DNA of 64,000 nucleotides, from positions 1-64,000 of the forward strand of contig JAFECQ010000009.1 of NCBI GenBank assembly GCA_018242065.1, written 5' to 3'. The position numbers and the translations under genes were made by a program. The stretch comes from Pseudomonadota bacterium (GTDB lineage Bacteria; Pseudomonadota; Alphaproteobacteria; UBA9655). Positions 8,107 to 15,677 of the stretch are shown one piece after another; positions within the stretch are counted from its first letter, which is position 1, and each line of letters opens with the position of its first letter. Under the pieces are notes generated by a model. The model searched no databases. It was given only the letters and a program-made list of their open reading frames with translations, and was not told the DNA's origin.

Positions 8107-8655
8107 ATGAAACTAAAATTTTTAAGTCTATTTATAGCTCTTGGGCTGTGTGTTCTGGGGTCGTCATTGAGTGCAGATGGGCCAAAAGCACCGGCGGCAC
8201 CTGCACAGACAAGCAAAGATGTAGGAATCGGGCCAAGTGATTTATTAGGGATGATTTGTACATGGATCCAGGGGCTATCACAGGCGCCAGCACAGTGTAC
8301 GGCCTTATGCACAAATATTGCAAATCCTAACTGGGCAGACCTTACCTGTTGTATAACAAGCGCTCAGAAGTATGGTAAACTTCCTAGCGCTATCCAAACC
8401 GCTGCAAGTGGGTTTTGCTCTGTTGGTTGTAACAGTCTTTTCTGCGGACCGTCCGCAACAGGTACGTTCCTAGGAAATACTTGTGGAGCTGTTTGCTGTA
8501 ATACCGGATGGGGATCTTTATCAAGTATAAACAGCTGCTTGGGGGAATTATCTCCTGCTGAAACCTGCTCAGGGAATTTTGCTATTCCCCAGGGATGTGT
8601 ACTACCATCAAAAGAGGGTGATTTAAAGCAAAGCCCTTGGGGTGAAAAGAAATAG
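8107..8655 (+). CDS. Small exported cysteine-rich protein, paralogue group 1
   Basis: 182 residues with signal peptide MKLKFLSLFIALGLCVLGSSLSA. The first 30-40 bases including the ribosome-binding site are nearly identical to those at 7010-7048. The mature protein has about fifteen cysteines, with patterns CTALC, LTCC, GFCSVGC, SLFC and GNTCGAVCC, comparable to the 7020 gene product. A conserved leader plus faster diverging disulphide-rich body is typical of secreted proteins under diversifying pressure. No domain recognised. Followed by its own terminator. Confidence 0.75.
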   Translation: MKLKFLSLFIALGLCVLGSSLSADGPKAPAAPAQTSKDVGIGPSDLLGMICTWIQGLSQAPAQCTALCTNIANPNWADLTCCITSAQKYGKLPSAIQTAASGFCSVGCNSLFCGPSATGTFLGNTCGAVCCNTGWGSLSSINSCLGELSPAETCSGNFAIPQGCVLPSKEGDLKQSPWGEKK

Positions 8656-8668
8656 GTTTTCCTGTCTT

Positions 8669-8700
8669 AAAAACCCACCCCTTTTGGGGTGGGTTCTTTT
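8669..8700 (+). terminator. Rho-independent terminator
   Basis: Stem AAACCCACCCC / GGGGTGGGTT with a TTTT loop and a T-rich tail, nearly the same sequence as the terminator at 7501-7530. It suggests that the whole transcription unit, not only the leader, was duplicated. Confidence 0.9.
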
Positions 8701-8736
8701 ATGGCTAAATTTAATATCAGACAATTTATAAAAACT

Positions 8737-8903
8737 TCGTCATCCCGGGAGCAAGAAAATCTTGCTCCTTCTGGAGCTTAGATTTTCTTGCTACCCGGGA
8801 CCTAGTCAGCGTTTGATTTAAAGAGGATTTCCTGGGTCCCGGGTAGTAAGGAATTTTAATGCTCGTAAAAACTCGCATAAGGTTCCTAGCTCCCGGGATG
8901 ACA
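8737..8903. repeat. Type A palindromic repeats, two hairpins (copy 2)
   Basis: First hairpin 8737-8813: CGTCATCCCGGGAGCAAGAA and its complement ending TTCTTGCTACCCGGGACCTA. Second hairpin 8832-8903: TGGGTCCCGGGTAGTAAGGA to CCTAGCTCCCGGGATGAC. The two halves are arranged in opposite order to copy 1. They occupy the middle of the 393-base gap 8656-9048; nothing else is visible in it apart from AT-rich DNA before cpoB. Confidence 0.85.
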
Positions 8904-9048
8904 ATCGAGAAGGATCCGCTAGGGGTATCAACAAATGATGTATAAAAATATGTCAGATGTTAAGACGGCTAAAGCCTTTCATTGAGATCCTCAAAAAGAT
9001 GTGATATAAACTCTTTAAGTTTATATTTAACTCATTTTTAGAGGAATT

Positions 9049-9825
9049 ATGTATCTGAAATATTTAAAGGAAATTCAATCTGGATTGCTTCGGAGAAAAG
9101 CTCCTCGCAACGACGGCAGAATGCGTGCCCTACTATCCTTTGTGTTCGCCACATCCATTCTCACAACTTCCCTCCATGCAGAAGACAATCCTGCGCTTTT
9201 GGTTGATTTAATCAATCGGGTAGGGGCTATTGAGGCGGAAAATCGCGAATTACGCGGACAGTTGGAAGAGGCGCGTCATGAGGTATCTCAGCTCACGCAA
9301 CGGATGGAAACCTTAAGTGCGGACGTTGACTACCGTTTAAGTAATCCTGATAGTGGAGGCGCGAATTCCACTCAAGCTTCTCTATCACCGTCGTCCGTTG
9401 CAACTGATGCTAAGCCTGTGACAGAAGCTGCGCCTCCTGCCTCATCATCTAAAGAAGCTTATGAAAAGGCGCGGTCGCTTTTAGAACAAGGGGATTATGC
9501 AGCGGCTGAACATGCCTTTGCGGCTTTTGTCAGTGCATATTCAAAGGATGAACTTGCTGGCGCTGCCCAATATTGGCTAGGGGTGACGTTCTTTGTTCGT
9601 GGAGAGCACGAAAAAGCAACCGCCGCTTTTGCTAAGGGATATAAAAATTATCCCAAATCATCGAAAGCTGCCGATAATCTATTGAAATTAGCAAAATCTC
9701 TTGGGGCTCTTGATCGTAAGTCGGACGCTTGTACGGCGTTAGATCAACTTGCTGCCGAGCATAGTAAATTCTCACGAAGTGATGAAGTTTCGACGTTGCG
9801 TAAGAATTATTCTTGTAAGGGGTAG
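9049..9825 (+). CDS. cpoB: Tol-Pal-associated TPR protein CpoB/YbgF, with repeat-derived N-terminal extension
   Basis: Periplasmic protein that links Tol-Pal constriction with peptidoglycan synthesis in the family. An internal Met at 9121 starts a normal signal peptide (MRALLSFVFATSILTTSLHA), then a coiled coil (IEAENRELRGQLEEARHEV), a linker rich in Ser/Pro, and C-terminal TPRs (AYEKARSLLEQGDYAAAEHAF onward). The frame starts earlier at 9049, which has the better ribosome-binding site (AGAGGAATT before ATG). The extra 24 residues include SGLLRRKAPRND, encoded by a type B palindrome at 9080-9115. Either translation now begins at 9049 and yields an extended leader, or at 9121 with a poor site. 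No tol or pal genes are adjacent. Confidence 0.88.
   Translation: MYLKYLKEIQSGLLRRKAPRNDGRMRALLSFVFATSILTTSLHAEDNPALLVDLINRVGAIEAENRELRGQLEEARHEVSQLTQRMETLSADVDYRLSNPDSGGANSTQASLSPSSVATDAKPVTEAAPPASSSKEAYEKARSLLEQGDYAAAEHAFAAFVSAYSKDELAGAAQYWLGVTFFVRGEHEKATAAFAKGYKNYPKSSKAADNLLKLAKSLGALDRKSDACTALDQLAAEHSKFSRSDEVSTLRKNYSCKG
9080..9115. repeat. Type B palindromic repeat inside the cpoB 5' coding region
   Basis: CTGGATTGCTTCGGAG, a five-base loop, then CTCCTCGCAACGACG. The reverse complement of the intergenic copy at 58929-58965 is the same sequence except for loop and one base. It sits in frame within cpoB between the ribosome-binding site at about 9040 and the ancestral-looking signal peptide start at 9121. 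Confidence 0.85.
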
Positions 9826-9844
9826 GTTTTACGAAACATTACAT

Positions 9845-9911
9845 TGGGTCCCGGGTAGCAAGGAAATCTAAGCTCTCAAGAGAGCAAGATTTCCTTGCTA
9901 CCCGGGACCTA
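9845..9911. repeat. Type A palindromic repeat, single hairpin (copy 3)
   Basis: A nearly perfect inverted repeat: GGGTCCCGGGTAGCAAGGAA ... TTCCTTGCTACCCGGGACCT, with inner arms AAATCTAAGCTCTC / GAGAGCAAGATTT. It lies in the convergent gap between cpoB and the minus-strand CofE-like gene, where it could act as a bidirectional terminator, although no T run follows. Confidence 0.88.
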
Positions 9912-9927
9912 ATTAAGGTTTCTGCCC

Positions 9928-10671
9928 TCACTCCCGCCATACCCAATTTTGACTTTTCAAGAGTGGTGCATAAAGGTCTTCATTGAGTGGGATAGAGACA
10001 CTTTTAATCTCCTCTAGAGATGGTGGATGAGGGACAAACTCAATCCGAGGAGCGTCTTGTATCAAAACTAGCGGAGTTTGTTCTGCTCCTTCGCCCATCA
10101 TCATGACGGCAGCAGCAGCGAGCGCGTCCAAGTTATTAATCTGTGAAACACGAAGATTTTTACCAAATAAATCTGGTTTGCCAATATAGCTGTAAAGTGG
10201 TTTGAATCCACACCAACTTAGAGAAATTCCTGTGACGCCCCGCCGGAGAGGGGTCGTGTGGCTATCGGTTACAATTAAACCTAAGTTTTTGATGTTATCT
10301 CTATGACAGAGGTGTTTCCAGAGCATTGCTGTTGCTTCCTGCAAGTCCTTAGGATAAAGCACATAGCAGTTATTGCCATTGGATTCATCAATACCGGCTG
10401 AAGGGATCAAAAGACCGTTGGTGATGGTCAGATAGAGGTCATAAGGATTATCATTCTCTGTCTTTAAAATAGCGTCTGCTTCTTGTTGGATAAGCGCGTA
10501 TTTATGAATAATCGTATCTTTCTGGACCACCCGATTTTGACACATACTGATGATTTTGGAGGTGATAGCAAGGATGGAGCCATCATTTAAGGGAGGTACA
10601 TACGTGTCCATAATGTCAAGAAGGGAGTTGCCAGGTTGAATAAGATGGGTTTTCAAGGGAGTCAGTTGCAT
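9928..10671 (-). CDS. CofE-like gamma-glutamyl ligase
   Basis: 247 residues resembling the F420-0:gamma-glutamyl ligase (CofE) fold. Visible family segments are DGSILAITSKIISMCQNRVV near the N-terminus, the central IVTDSHTTPLRRGVTGISLSWCG (the T-D-S and R motif region) and the LDALAAAAVMMMGEGAEQTP segment. No F420 biosynthesis gene is near and F420 is not expected in this type of organism. A subgroup of this family in chlamydiae and intracellular alphaproteobacteria is thought to act in folate polyglutamylation; that role is inference here. Single gene on the minus strand between two type A repeats. Confidence 0.8.
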   Translation of the reverse strand: MQLTPLKTHLIQPGNSLLDIMDTYVPPLNDGSILAITSKIISMCQNRVVQKDTIIHKYALIQQEADAILKTENDNPYDLYLTITNGLLIPSAGIDESNGNNCYVLYPKDLQEATAMLWKHLCHRDNIKNLGLIVTDSHTTPLRRGVTGISLSWCGFKPLYSYIGKPDLFGKNLRVSQINNLDALAAAAVMMMGEGAEQTPLVLIQDAPRIEFVPHPPSLEEIKSVSIPLNEDLYAPLLKSQNWVWRE

Positions 10672-10707
10672 GAGTATAATTTTCTGATGTAATTCATAGG
10701 CTTTCAG

Positions 10708-10876
10708 TAGGTCCCGGGTAGCAAGCCAATCTAGAGCTCACTCCGTTCGCTTAGATTTCCTAGCTCCCGGGATGACGAAGGTTTATAGTTGAGTTTTACT
10801 CATTCGCGTCATCCCGGGACTTAAAAACTCAATGCGAATATAATGAGCATGTGAGTTTTTTAGTACCCGGGACCTA
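10708..10876. repeat. Type A palindromic repeat, double hairpin (copy 4)
   Basis: First hairpin from TAGGTCCCGGGTAGCAAG near 10708 to CTAGCTCCCGGGATGACG near 10777; second from GCGTCATCCCGGGACTTAAA near 10806 to TTAGTACCCGGGACCTA near 10876, with the inner segment AACTCAATGCGAATATAATG. The second half is nearly identical to that of copy 5 at 24090-24154, so these two copies are closely related. Confidence 0.88.
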
Positions 10877-10906
10877 TTAGAGTTACTTTGAATTCCAACC
10901 CCCTCA

Positions 10907-12394
10907 TCACGGCACAATTTCTTCAGGTGTTAGCTTAATCGAAACATACCGTGATTCCCCATCTCGGTTGATGAGCAAAAGCGCGGATTTACGATTATCT
11001 TTTTCTGCTTTCTTAAGAATATCAACGACGTTTTGAGGGGTTTTAACTTCCTCTTGGCTGATTTCCATGATGATATCTCCAGGGCGGATTCCTTTTTCAG
11101 CTGCAGAGCTCTTTGGCTTTACATCTACGATCAGAACACCTGGCGTATTCTTTTGAATATCAAAGCGCATGCGGAGATCATCTGTGAGAGGTTGTAGGGT
11201 CATGCCATGAATTTCAGTCCCTTTCGCCAATTCTTTGCCACCTTCAGGAGATGGGATAACGCCTGCTTCTTCAGCTTCCTCGTATTCACCTATTTGAACG
11301 GGAACCGTGATGATCTTGCCTTTACGCCATATGGTCAATTGAACTTGCGATCCAACAGCAATGTCTCCCACAATACGTGGTAGGCTACGCTGGTCTTTGA
11401 CTTCCACATCACCTACTTTTAAAATAATGTCGCCCGTTTGCAATTTTGCTTTAGCTGCAGGTCCATCTTTTACCACACTTCCAACAAGGGCTCCTTTAAG
11501 GTTCTTAAGCCCTAAGCCTTCTGCAATGTCTTCTGTGACAGATTGTATATGAACACCAAGCCATCCGCGTTTTGTGCGTCCATATTGGCGAATTTGAGTA
11601 ACGACTTTTTTCGCAATTTCCGAAGGGATCGCAAATCCAATACCAATACTTGCGCCTGTCGGAGAAAAAATAGCAGTATTAACGCCGACAACTTTTCCGG
11701 TAAGGTCAAACATAGGCCCTCCGGAATTTCCCAGATTAATGGAGGCGTCCGTTTGAATGTAGCCATCGATAAAATCACCGGCTCGACTACGTTCCCCAAT
11801 ATCACGACCGATATGAGAAATGATTCCAGCTGTGACCGTACCGCCGAGACCAAAAGGGTTTCCTATGGCAATAATCTGATCGCCCGTGCGTAGCTTTTCC
11901 GAGTTACCCCATTCCACAAATGGCAATTTTTTATCTGTTTTTACTTTTAAAAGAGCAATATCTGTTCGTCGATCACGGCCAATGAGCGTTGCTTTAAGTT
12001 CTGTATTATCATTTAAAATGACGGTAATTTGATCAGCATCTGCGACCACATGATTATTCGTGACGATATAACCTTCAGCATCGATAATAAATCCTGAACC
12101 CAATGCTGTTGCATTGCGGGGTCCTTCTGGCTGCATACGATCTAAGAATTCCTTAAAAAAATCCTCTAATGGAGATCCTTTTGGGAATGGCATATCGAGA
12201 GGGGATTGCCCACCGTCTCCTCGACCACGAATCAGAGTCGTTGTTGAAATATTCACCACTGCTGGTAAAAGAGGGGCCACAAGATCCGCGTAGCCTGTTG
12301 GCGTAGGTGATGGATTCGCAAAAACAGTCACGGGATTTGTGAGACAAAGTAAGAATGCTAGTAAAATTCCTCTTAAACTCAAGTTAGCAGACAT
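10907..12394 (-). CDS. degP: Periplasmic serine protease HtrA/DegP
   Basis: Trypsin-like protease and chaperone that clears misfolded envelope proteins. Signal peptide at the N-terminus, then catalytic triad H115 (TNNHVVADA), D145 (RRTDIALLK) and S224 (GNSGGPMF), followed by two PDZ domains (about 270-360 and 395-490). 495 residues, standard length. A good ribosome-binding site (AAGGAG) precedes the start. It lies 14 bases downstream of hflC, and the hflK-hflC-htrA order is a common alphaproteobacterial operon for membrane and periplasmic quality control. Confidence 0.96.
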   Translation of the reverse strand: MSANLSLRGILLAFLLCLTNPVTVFANPSPTPTGYADLVAPLLPAVVNISTTTLIRGRGDGGQSPLDMPFPKGSPLEDFFKEFLDRMQPEGPRNATALGSGFIIDAEGYIVTNNHVVADADQITVILNDNTELKATLIGRDRRTDIALLKVKTDKKLPFVEWGNSEKLRTGDQIIAIGNPFGLGGTVTAGIISHIGRDIGERSRAGDFIDGYIQTDASINLGNSGGPMFDLTGKVVGVNTAIFSPTGASIGIGFAIPSEIAKKVVTQIRQYGRTKRGWLGVHIQSVTEDIAEGLGLKNLKGALVGSVVKDGPAAKAKLQTGDIILKVGDVEVKDQRSLPRIVGDIAVGSQVQLTIWRKGKIITVPVQIGEYEEAEEAGVIPSPEGGKELAKGTEIHGMTLQPLTDDLRMRFDIQKNTPGVLIVDVKPKSSAAEKGIRPGDIIMEISQEEVKTPQNVVDILKKAEKDNRKSALLLINRDGESRYVSIKLTPEEIVP

Positions 12395-12408
12395 GGTAAC
12401 GTCACTCC

Positions 12409-13266
12409 TTAACGATTAAAATATTTAAAAAAGTCCTCTTTTGGAGAGAGAATAAAGGTTGTTGTTTCATTGTTCAAGGATGCTTTATACGCATTTAAAG
12501 AACGATAGAAGTCATAAAACTTTATATCTTTTCCATAGGTCGCAGCAGCTTTTTGTGTCACATAAGCGTCACCCTTGCCTCGAATAATTTCCGATTGTTT
12601 CGTGGCCTCTGCTAAGATAATCGTTCTCTCTTTATCTGCCGTTGATTTTATTTCCTGCGCAATTTCATCACCGCGAGAGCGGAACTCTTGAGCTTCTTGC
12701 TTACGTTCACTGATCATTCTGTTAAAAATAGCTTCGCTATTTTCTGCAGGCAAGTCTGTTCCGCGAAGCTGTAAATCGACAACCTCAATTCCAAACGCTT
12801 TTGCTGCGACATTCATTTGGTCACGAATGGTTTTTGAAATCTCTGCTCTCTTTGGGGAGAGAACATCCGTTAGTTTAACCTGTCCGAGAACGCTCAATGC
12901 GATAGACTGATTTAAGATACGTAAACGTTGTTCGGCACCTTCTTCGTTCATCACTGTACGATAGAAAAGGGCAGGATCAACGATACGATAACGAGCAAAT
13001 GTATCAACTAAGAGGCGCTTTTGATCTGCAAGCGTGGCAGGAATAGAAGCAAGATCAAAGTCCAAGATACGATTATCATAATTGCGTACATTCTGTAAAA
13101 AAGGAATTTTCATGTAAAGGCCTGGCGCTTTAATTACTTTTATAAGTTTTCCGAATTCAAGTACAAGCGTTTGTTGTGTTTGCTGAACAATAAAGAGCGA
13201 CCCCATCAAAATGCCAAATAGAACAAGAATGGGGATTGAAAAAACAATCAGTGATCGAGAGTTCAT
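12409..13266 (-). CDS. hflC: HflC, SPFH-domain regulator of FtsH protease
   Basis: Single N-terminal membrane segment (about 8-28) followed by an SPFH/band 7 domain on the periplasmic side and a helical region (RKQEAQEFRSRGDEIAQEI). Together with HflK it forms the large assembly that encloses FtsH and limits its access to membrane substrates. 285 residues. Its ATG overlaps the hflK stop by four bases, so the two subunits are translationally coupled. Confidence 0.96.
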   Translation of the reverse strand: MNSRSLIVFSIPILVLFGILMGSLFIVQQTQQTLVLEFGKLIKVIKAPGLYMKIPFLQNVRNYDNRILDFDLASIPATLADQKRLLVDTFARYRIVDPALFYRTVMNEEGAEQRLRILNQSIALSVLGQVKLTDVLSPKRAEISKTIRDQMNVAAKAFGIEVVDLQLRGTDLPAENSEAIFNRMISERKQEAQEFRSRGDEIAQEIKSTADKERTIILAEATKQSEIIRGKGDAYVTQKAAATYGKDIKFYDFYRSLNAYKASLNNETTTFILSPKEDFFKYFNR

Positions 13267-14363
13267 TGGGCAGCCTCCTCAGATTTTACGGGTGTACGCT
13301 TAAATTCAGGCAAGGGGAGATAGGGAAGAACCCCTTGATTGCTCTTTCCATCAACGATGAGCTTTTGAGTAGATTCTAAAATGGTCTGCATCGTGTCTAA
13401 GTAAAGTCGCGTTCGTGTGACATCAGGAGCGGTGAGATATTGATCGTACACTAATTGAAACCGCGATGTTTCTCCATCGATGTCTGCCATTACTTTAGCT
13501 GTGTAAGCTTCAGCATCTTGAACAATTTTTTTAGCCTGACCGCGTGCAACTGGCACAATCGAATTACGATAATACTCGGCTTCATTTCTTTTGCGTTCCA
13601 TATCCGCTTTTGCCCGCTGAACGTCCAAATAGGCATCCATGACTTGGGATGTTGGAGGAGTTACTTTTAAAAGCTCGACTTGAGAAACTTCAACACCGAG
13701 TTGATAATCATCAAGCAGTTTTTGAAGCATTTCACGGAGTTGGACGTTAATTTTACTCCTCCCTTCCGAGAGAACCTGTGCGATAGGTGTTTGAGCAATA
13801 ACCGAGCGGACAATACTATCAGCCGCAGCTCTAATAGTGGTTTCGGGCGATTTCACATTAAATAAGAATGCCCCTAAGTCTTTAATACGCCAGTTTACAG
13901 CAAATTGAACGTCGGCAATGTTTTCGTCACCTGTTAACATTAAGGCCCCTTCACCGCTTAACGTGCCCGTTGCAGGTTGGTTGGCATTCGTATTTGTCAA
14001 AATATTGATAGCCGTTACATTGCGTACCAAAGCTGTTTCTATAGGGGTTGGAAGATGATAGTTCAATCCTGGTTCAGTCGTTCTTACCCATTTGCCAAAA
14101 CGAAGGATGGCGGCCTGCTCATCTTGTTGAACCGTATAAATACCTGTTAGAAGCCATAAAGCAAAGATACCGCCGGCTACGTACCACAGAGCGCGGCCGT
14201 TTCCTTTTCCATTTTTTGGAAAGAACTTCTTAAAGCCTTCTTGACTTTTTTTGAATAATTCCTCGATGTCAGGGCTTCCCTCACTGTTTTTCTTTGGCTT
14301 TTTTGACCAAGAATCATTATCTCCGTGTCCCCATGGCCCTTCGTCATCGTCTTTAAAGCTCAT
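13263..14363 (-). CDS. hflK: HflK, SPFH-domain regulator of FtsH protease
   Basis: N-terminal polar, Gly/Asp/Lys-rich cytoplasmic segment (residues 1-55), one membrane helix (about 61-79) and an SPFH domain beginning YTVQQDEQAAILRFGKW. The partner of HflC in the FtsH-enclosing complex. 366 residues with a strong AAGGAG ribosome-binding site nine bases before the ATG. First gene of the hflK-hflC-htrA unit, transcribed away from mrp across a 76-base divergent intergenic region that must hold both promoters. Confidence 0.96.
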   Translation of the reverse strand: MSFKDDDEGPWGHGDNDSWSKKPKKNSEGSPDIEELFKKSQEGFKKFFPKNGKGNGRALWYVAGGIFALWLLTGIYTVQQDEQAAILRFGKWVRTTEPGLNYHLPTPIETALVRNVTAINILTNTNANQPATGTLSGEGALMLTGDENIADVQFAVNWRIKDLGAFLFNVKSPETTIRAAADSIVRSVIAQTPIAQVLSEGRSKINVQLREMLQKLLDDYQLGVEVSQVELLKVTPPTSQVMDAYLDVQRAKADMERKRNEAEYYRNSIVPVARGQAKKIVQDAEAYTAKVMADIDGETSRFQLVYDQYLTAPDVTRTRLYLDTMQTILESTQKLIVDGKSNQGVLPYLPLPEFKRTPVKSEEAAQ

Positions 14364-14439
14364 TCGTAACGACTCCTTTTCATTTTTTTAATTCTTGAGT
14401 ATAGATGATCAAACTCTTTTAGGCAATTAGGATGGTTTT

Positions 14440-15480
14440 ATGTCTCTTCAGAATCAAGTTGTAAGTTCGCTAAAGACACTTATGGATCCTATGTCTCGGC
14501 TTAATATTATAGAAGCAGGAATTCTTCAGGGCTTAAATATTACAGAGTCTGGAAACGTATCTTTTATTCTCGAATTAAATACAGAATATATGAAAAATGG
14601 AATAAGTCTTAAAGAAAGAGCGACGGCTCTTTTAGAAAAGATACCTGGGGTGACGCAGGTTCAGATTGCTCTTACGGCTCAAAGAAATCCAAAGGCTAAC
14701 AATAAAGTTCAAAAAAGAGTTCCGGGTATCAAACGTATTATCGTCGTTGGATCTGGAAAAGGAGGAGTTGGAAAATCCACGACAGCTGTAAATTTAGCCT
14801 GTGCATTTCAAACCATGGGCTTGAAAGTTGGAATTTTGGATGGTGATATTTATGGCCCTTCATTACCCCGTCTCTTAGGAATTAATCAAAAACCAACATC
14901 AGAGGATGGGAAAACAATAAATCCTATAGAGGCGCATGGATTAAAATGCATGTCTATTGGATTTATGTTGGCTGAGAAAATGCCAACGATATGGCGTGGT
15001 CCCATGGTGCAAACAGCGTTTCAGCAAATGTTGAGACAGGTGAATTGGGGTCTTCTGGATATTTTGGTGATTGATCTGCCTCCTGGAACAGGAGATGTGC
15101 ATTTGACACTTGCACAGACTGTTCCTCTGTCTGGTGCGATTATAGTCTCAACCCCACAAGACCTTGCGTTGGTTGATGCACGAAGAGGACTTGAAATGTT
15201 TTTGAAAGTGAATGTCCCTATTTTAGGGCTCGTCGAGAACATGAGTTATTTTCTTTGTCCTCACTGTCAGGGGCGCTCAGAGATTTTTGAACACGGTGGC
15301 GTTCATAAGGAAGCACAAGAGTTAAAAATTCCCTTGTTGGCGGAAATTCCTCTGCACATGTCTATTCGCGAATCTTCTGAAAAGGGTATACCGCTTGTCC
15401 AGGATCAGCCAGCTTCAGCAGAAGCGACAATCTATCGTCAATTGGCTCATCAAGTAAATGAGTTGGTGGCTTCCAAATAA
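14440..15480 (+). CDS. mrp: Mrp/ApbC/NBP35-family iron-sulphur cluster carrier ATPase
   Basis: P-loop NTPase that carries or inserts Fe-S clusters. N-terminal DUF59/MIP18-like domain (residues 1-85), then the deviant Walker A GKGGVGKS at 106-113, the IDLPPGTGDVHLT motif and a CPHC pair near residue 270 that binds the bridging cluster in the family. 346 residues, normal length. It works in the same general pathway as the frataxin at 25956-26252. Divergent from hflK. Confidence 0.95.
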   Translation: MSLQNQVVSSLKTLMDPMSRLNIIEAGILQGLNITESGNVSFILELNTEYMKNGISLKERATALLEKIPGVTQVQIALTAQRNPKANNKVQKRVPGIKRIIVVGSGKGGVGKSTTAVNLACAFQTMGLKVGILDGDIYGPSLPRLLGINQKPTSEDGKTINPIEAHGLKCMSIGFMLAEKMPTIWRGPMVQTAFQQMLRQVNWGLLDILVIDLPPGTGDVHLTLAQTVPLSGAIIVSTPQDLALVDARRGLEMFLKVNVPILGLVENMSYFLCPHCQGRSEIFEHGGVHKEAQELKIPLLAEIPLHMSIRESSEKGIPLVQDQPASAEATIYRQLAHQVNELVASK

Positions 15481-15677
15481 AGCTATCCCGTCTTTTTAAA
15501 ATGTTTTCAATCCTCCCACTTGAATACTTCGTCAATTATTAAAATAATAATATATATTTATTTATTAATTATATTTAACAAAATATAAATCAAATATTAT
15601 TCTAATATTAATAAATAGATTGTATTCTAATCCAAAATAAAAAACATAAAACACGAAATATACCTGGGGAGGTTATT
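15481..15677. other. AT-rich intergenic region before the giant repeat protein
   Basis: Very AT-rich between about 15535 and 15650, consisting largely of short A/T runs, probably the promoter region for the 15678 gene. A strong ribosome-binding site (GGGGAGG) ends five bases before the ATG. No further structure is resolved. Confidence 0.5.

Noticed and set aside
6723-8655. Bacteriocin or lanthipeptide cluster
   Set aside because: No modification enzyme, dedicated exporter, leader peptidase or immunity gene is adjacent; leaders look like ordinary Sec signals.
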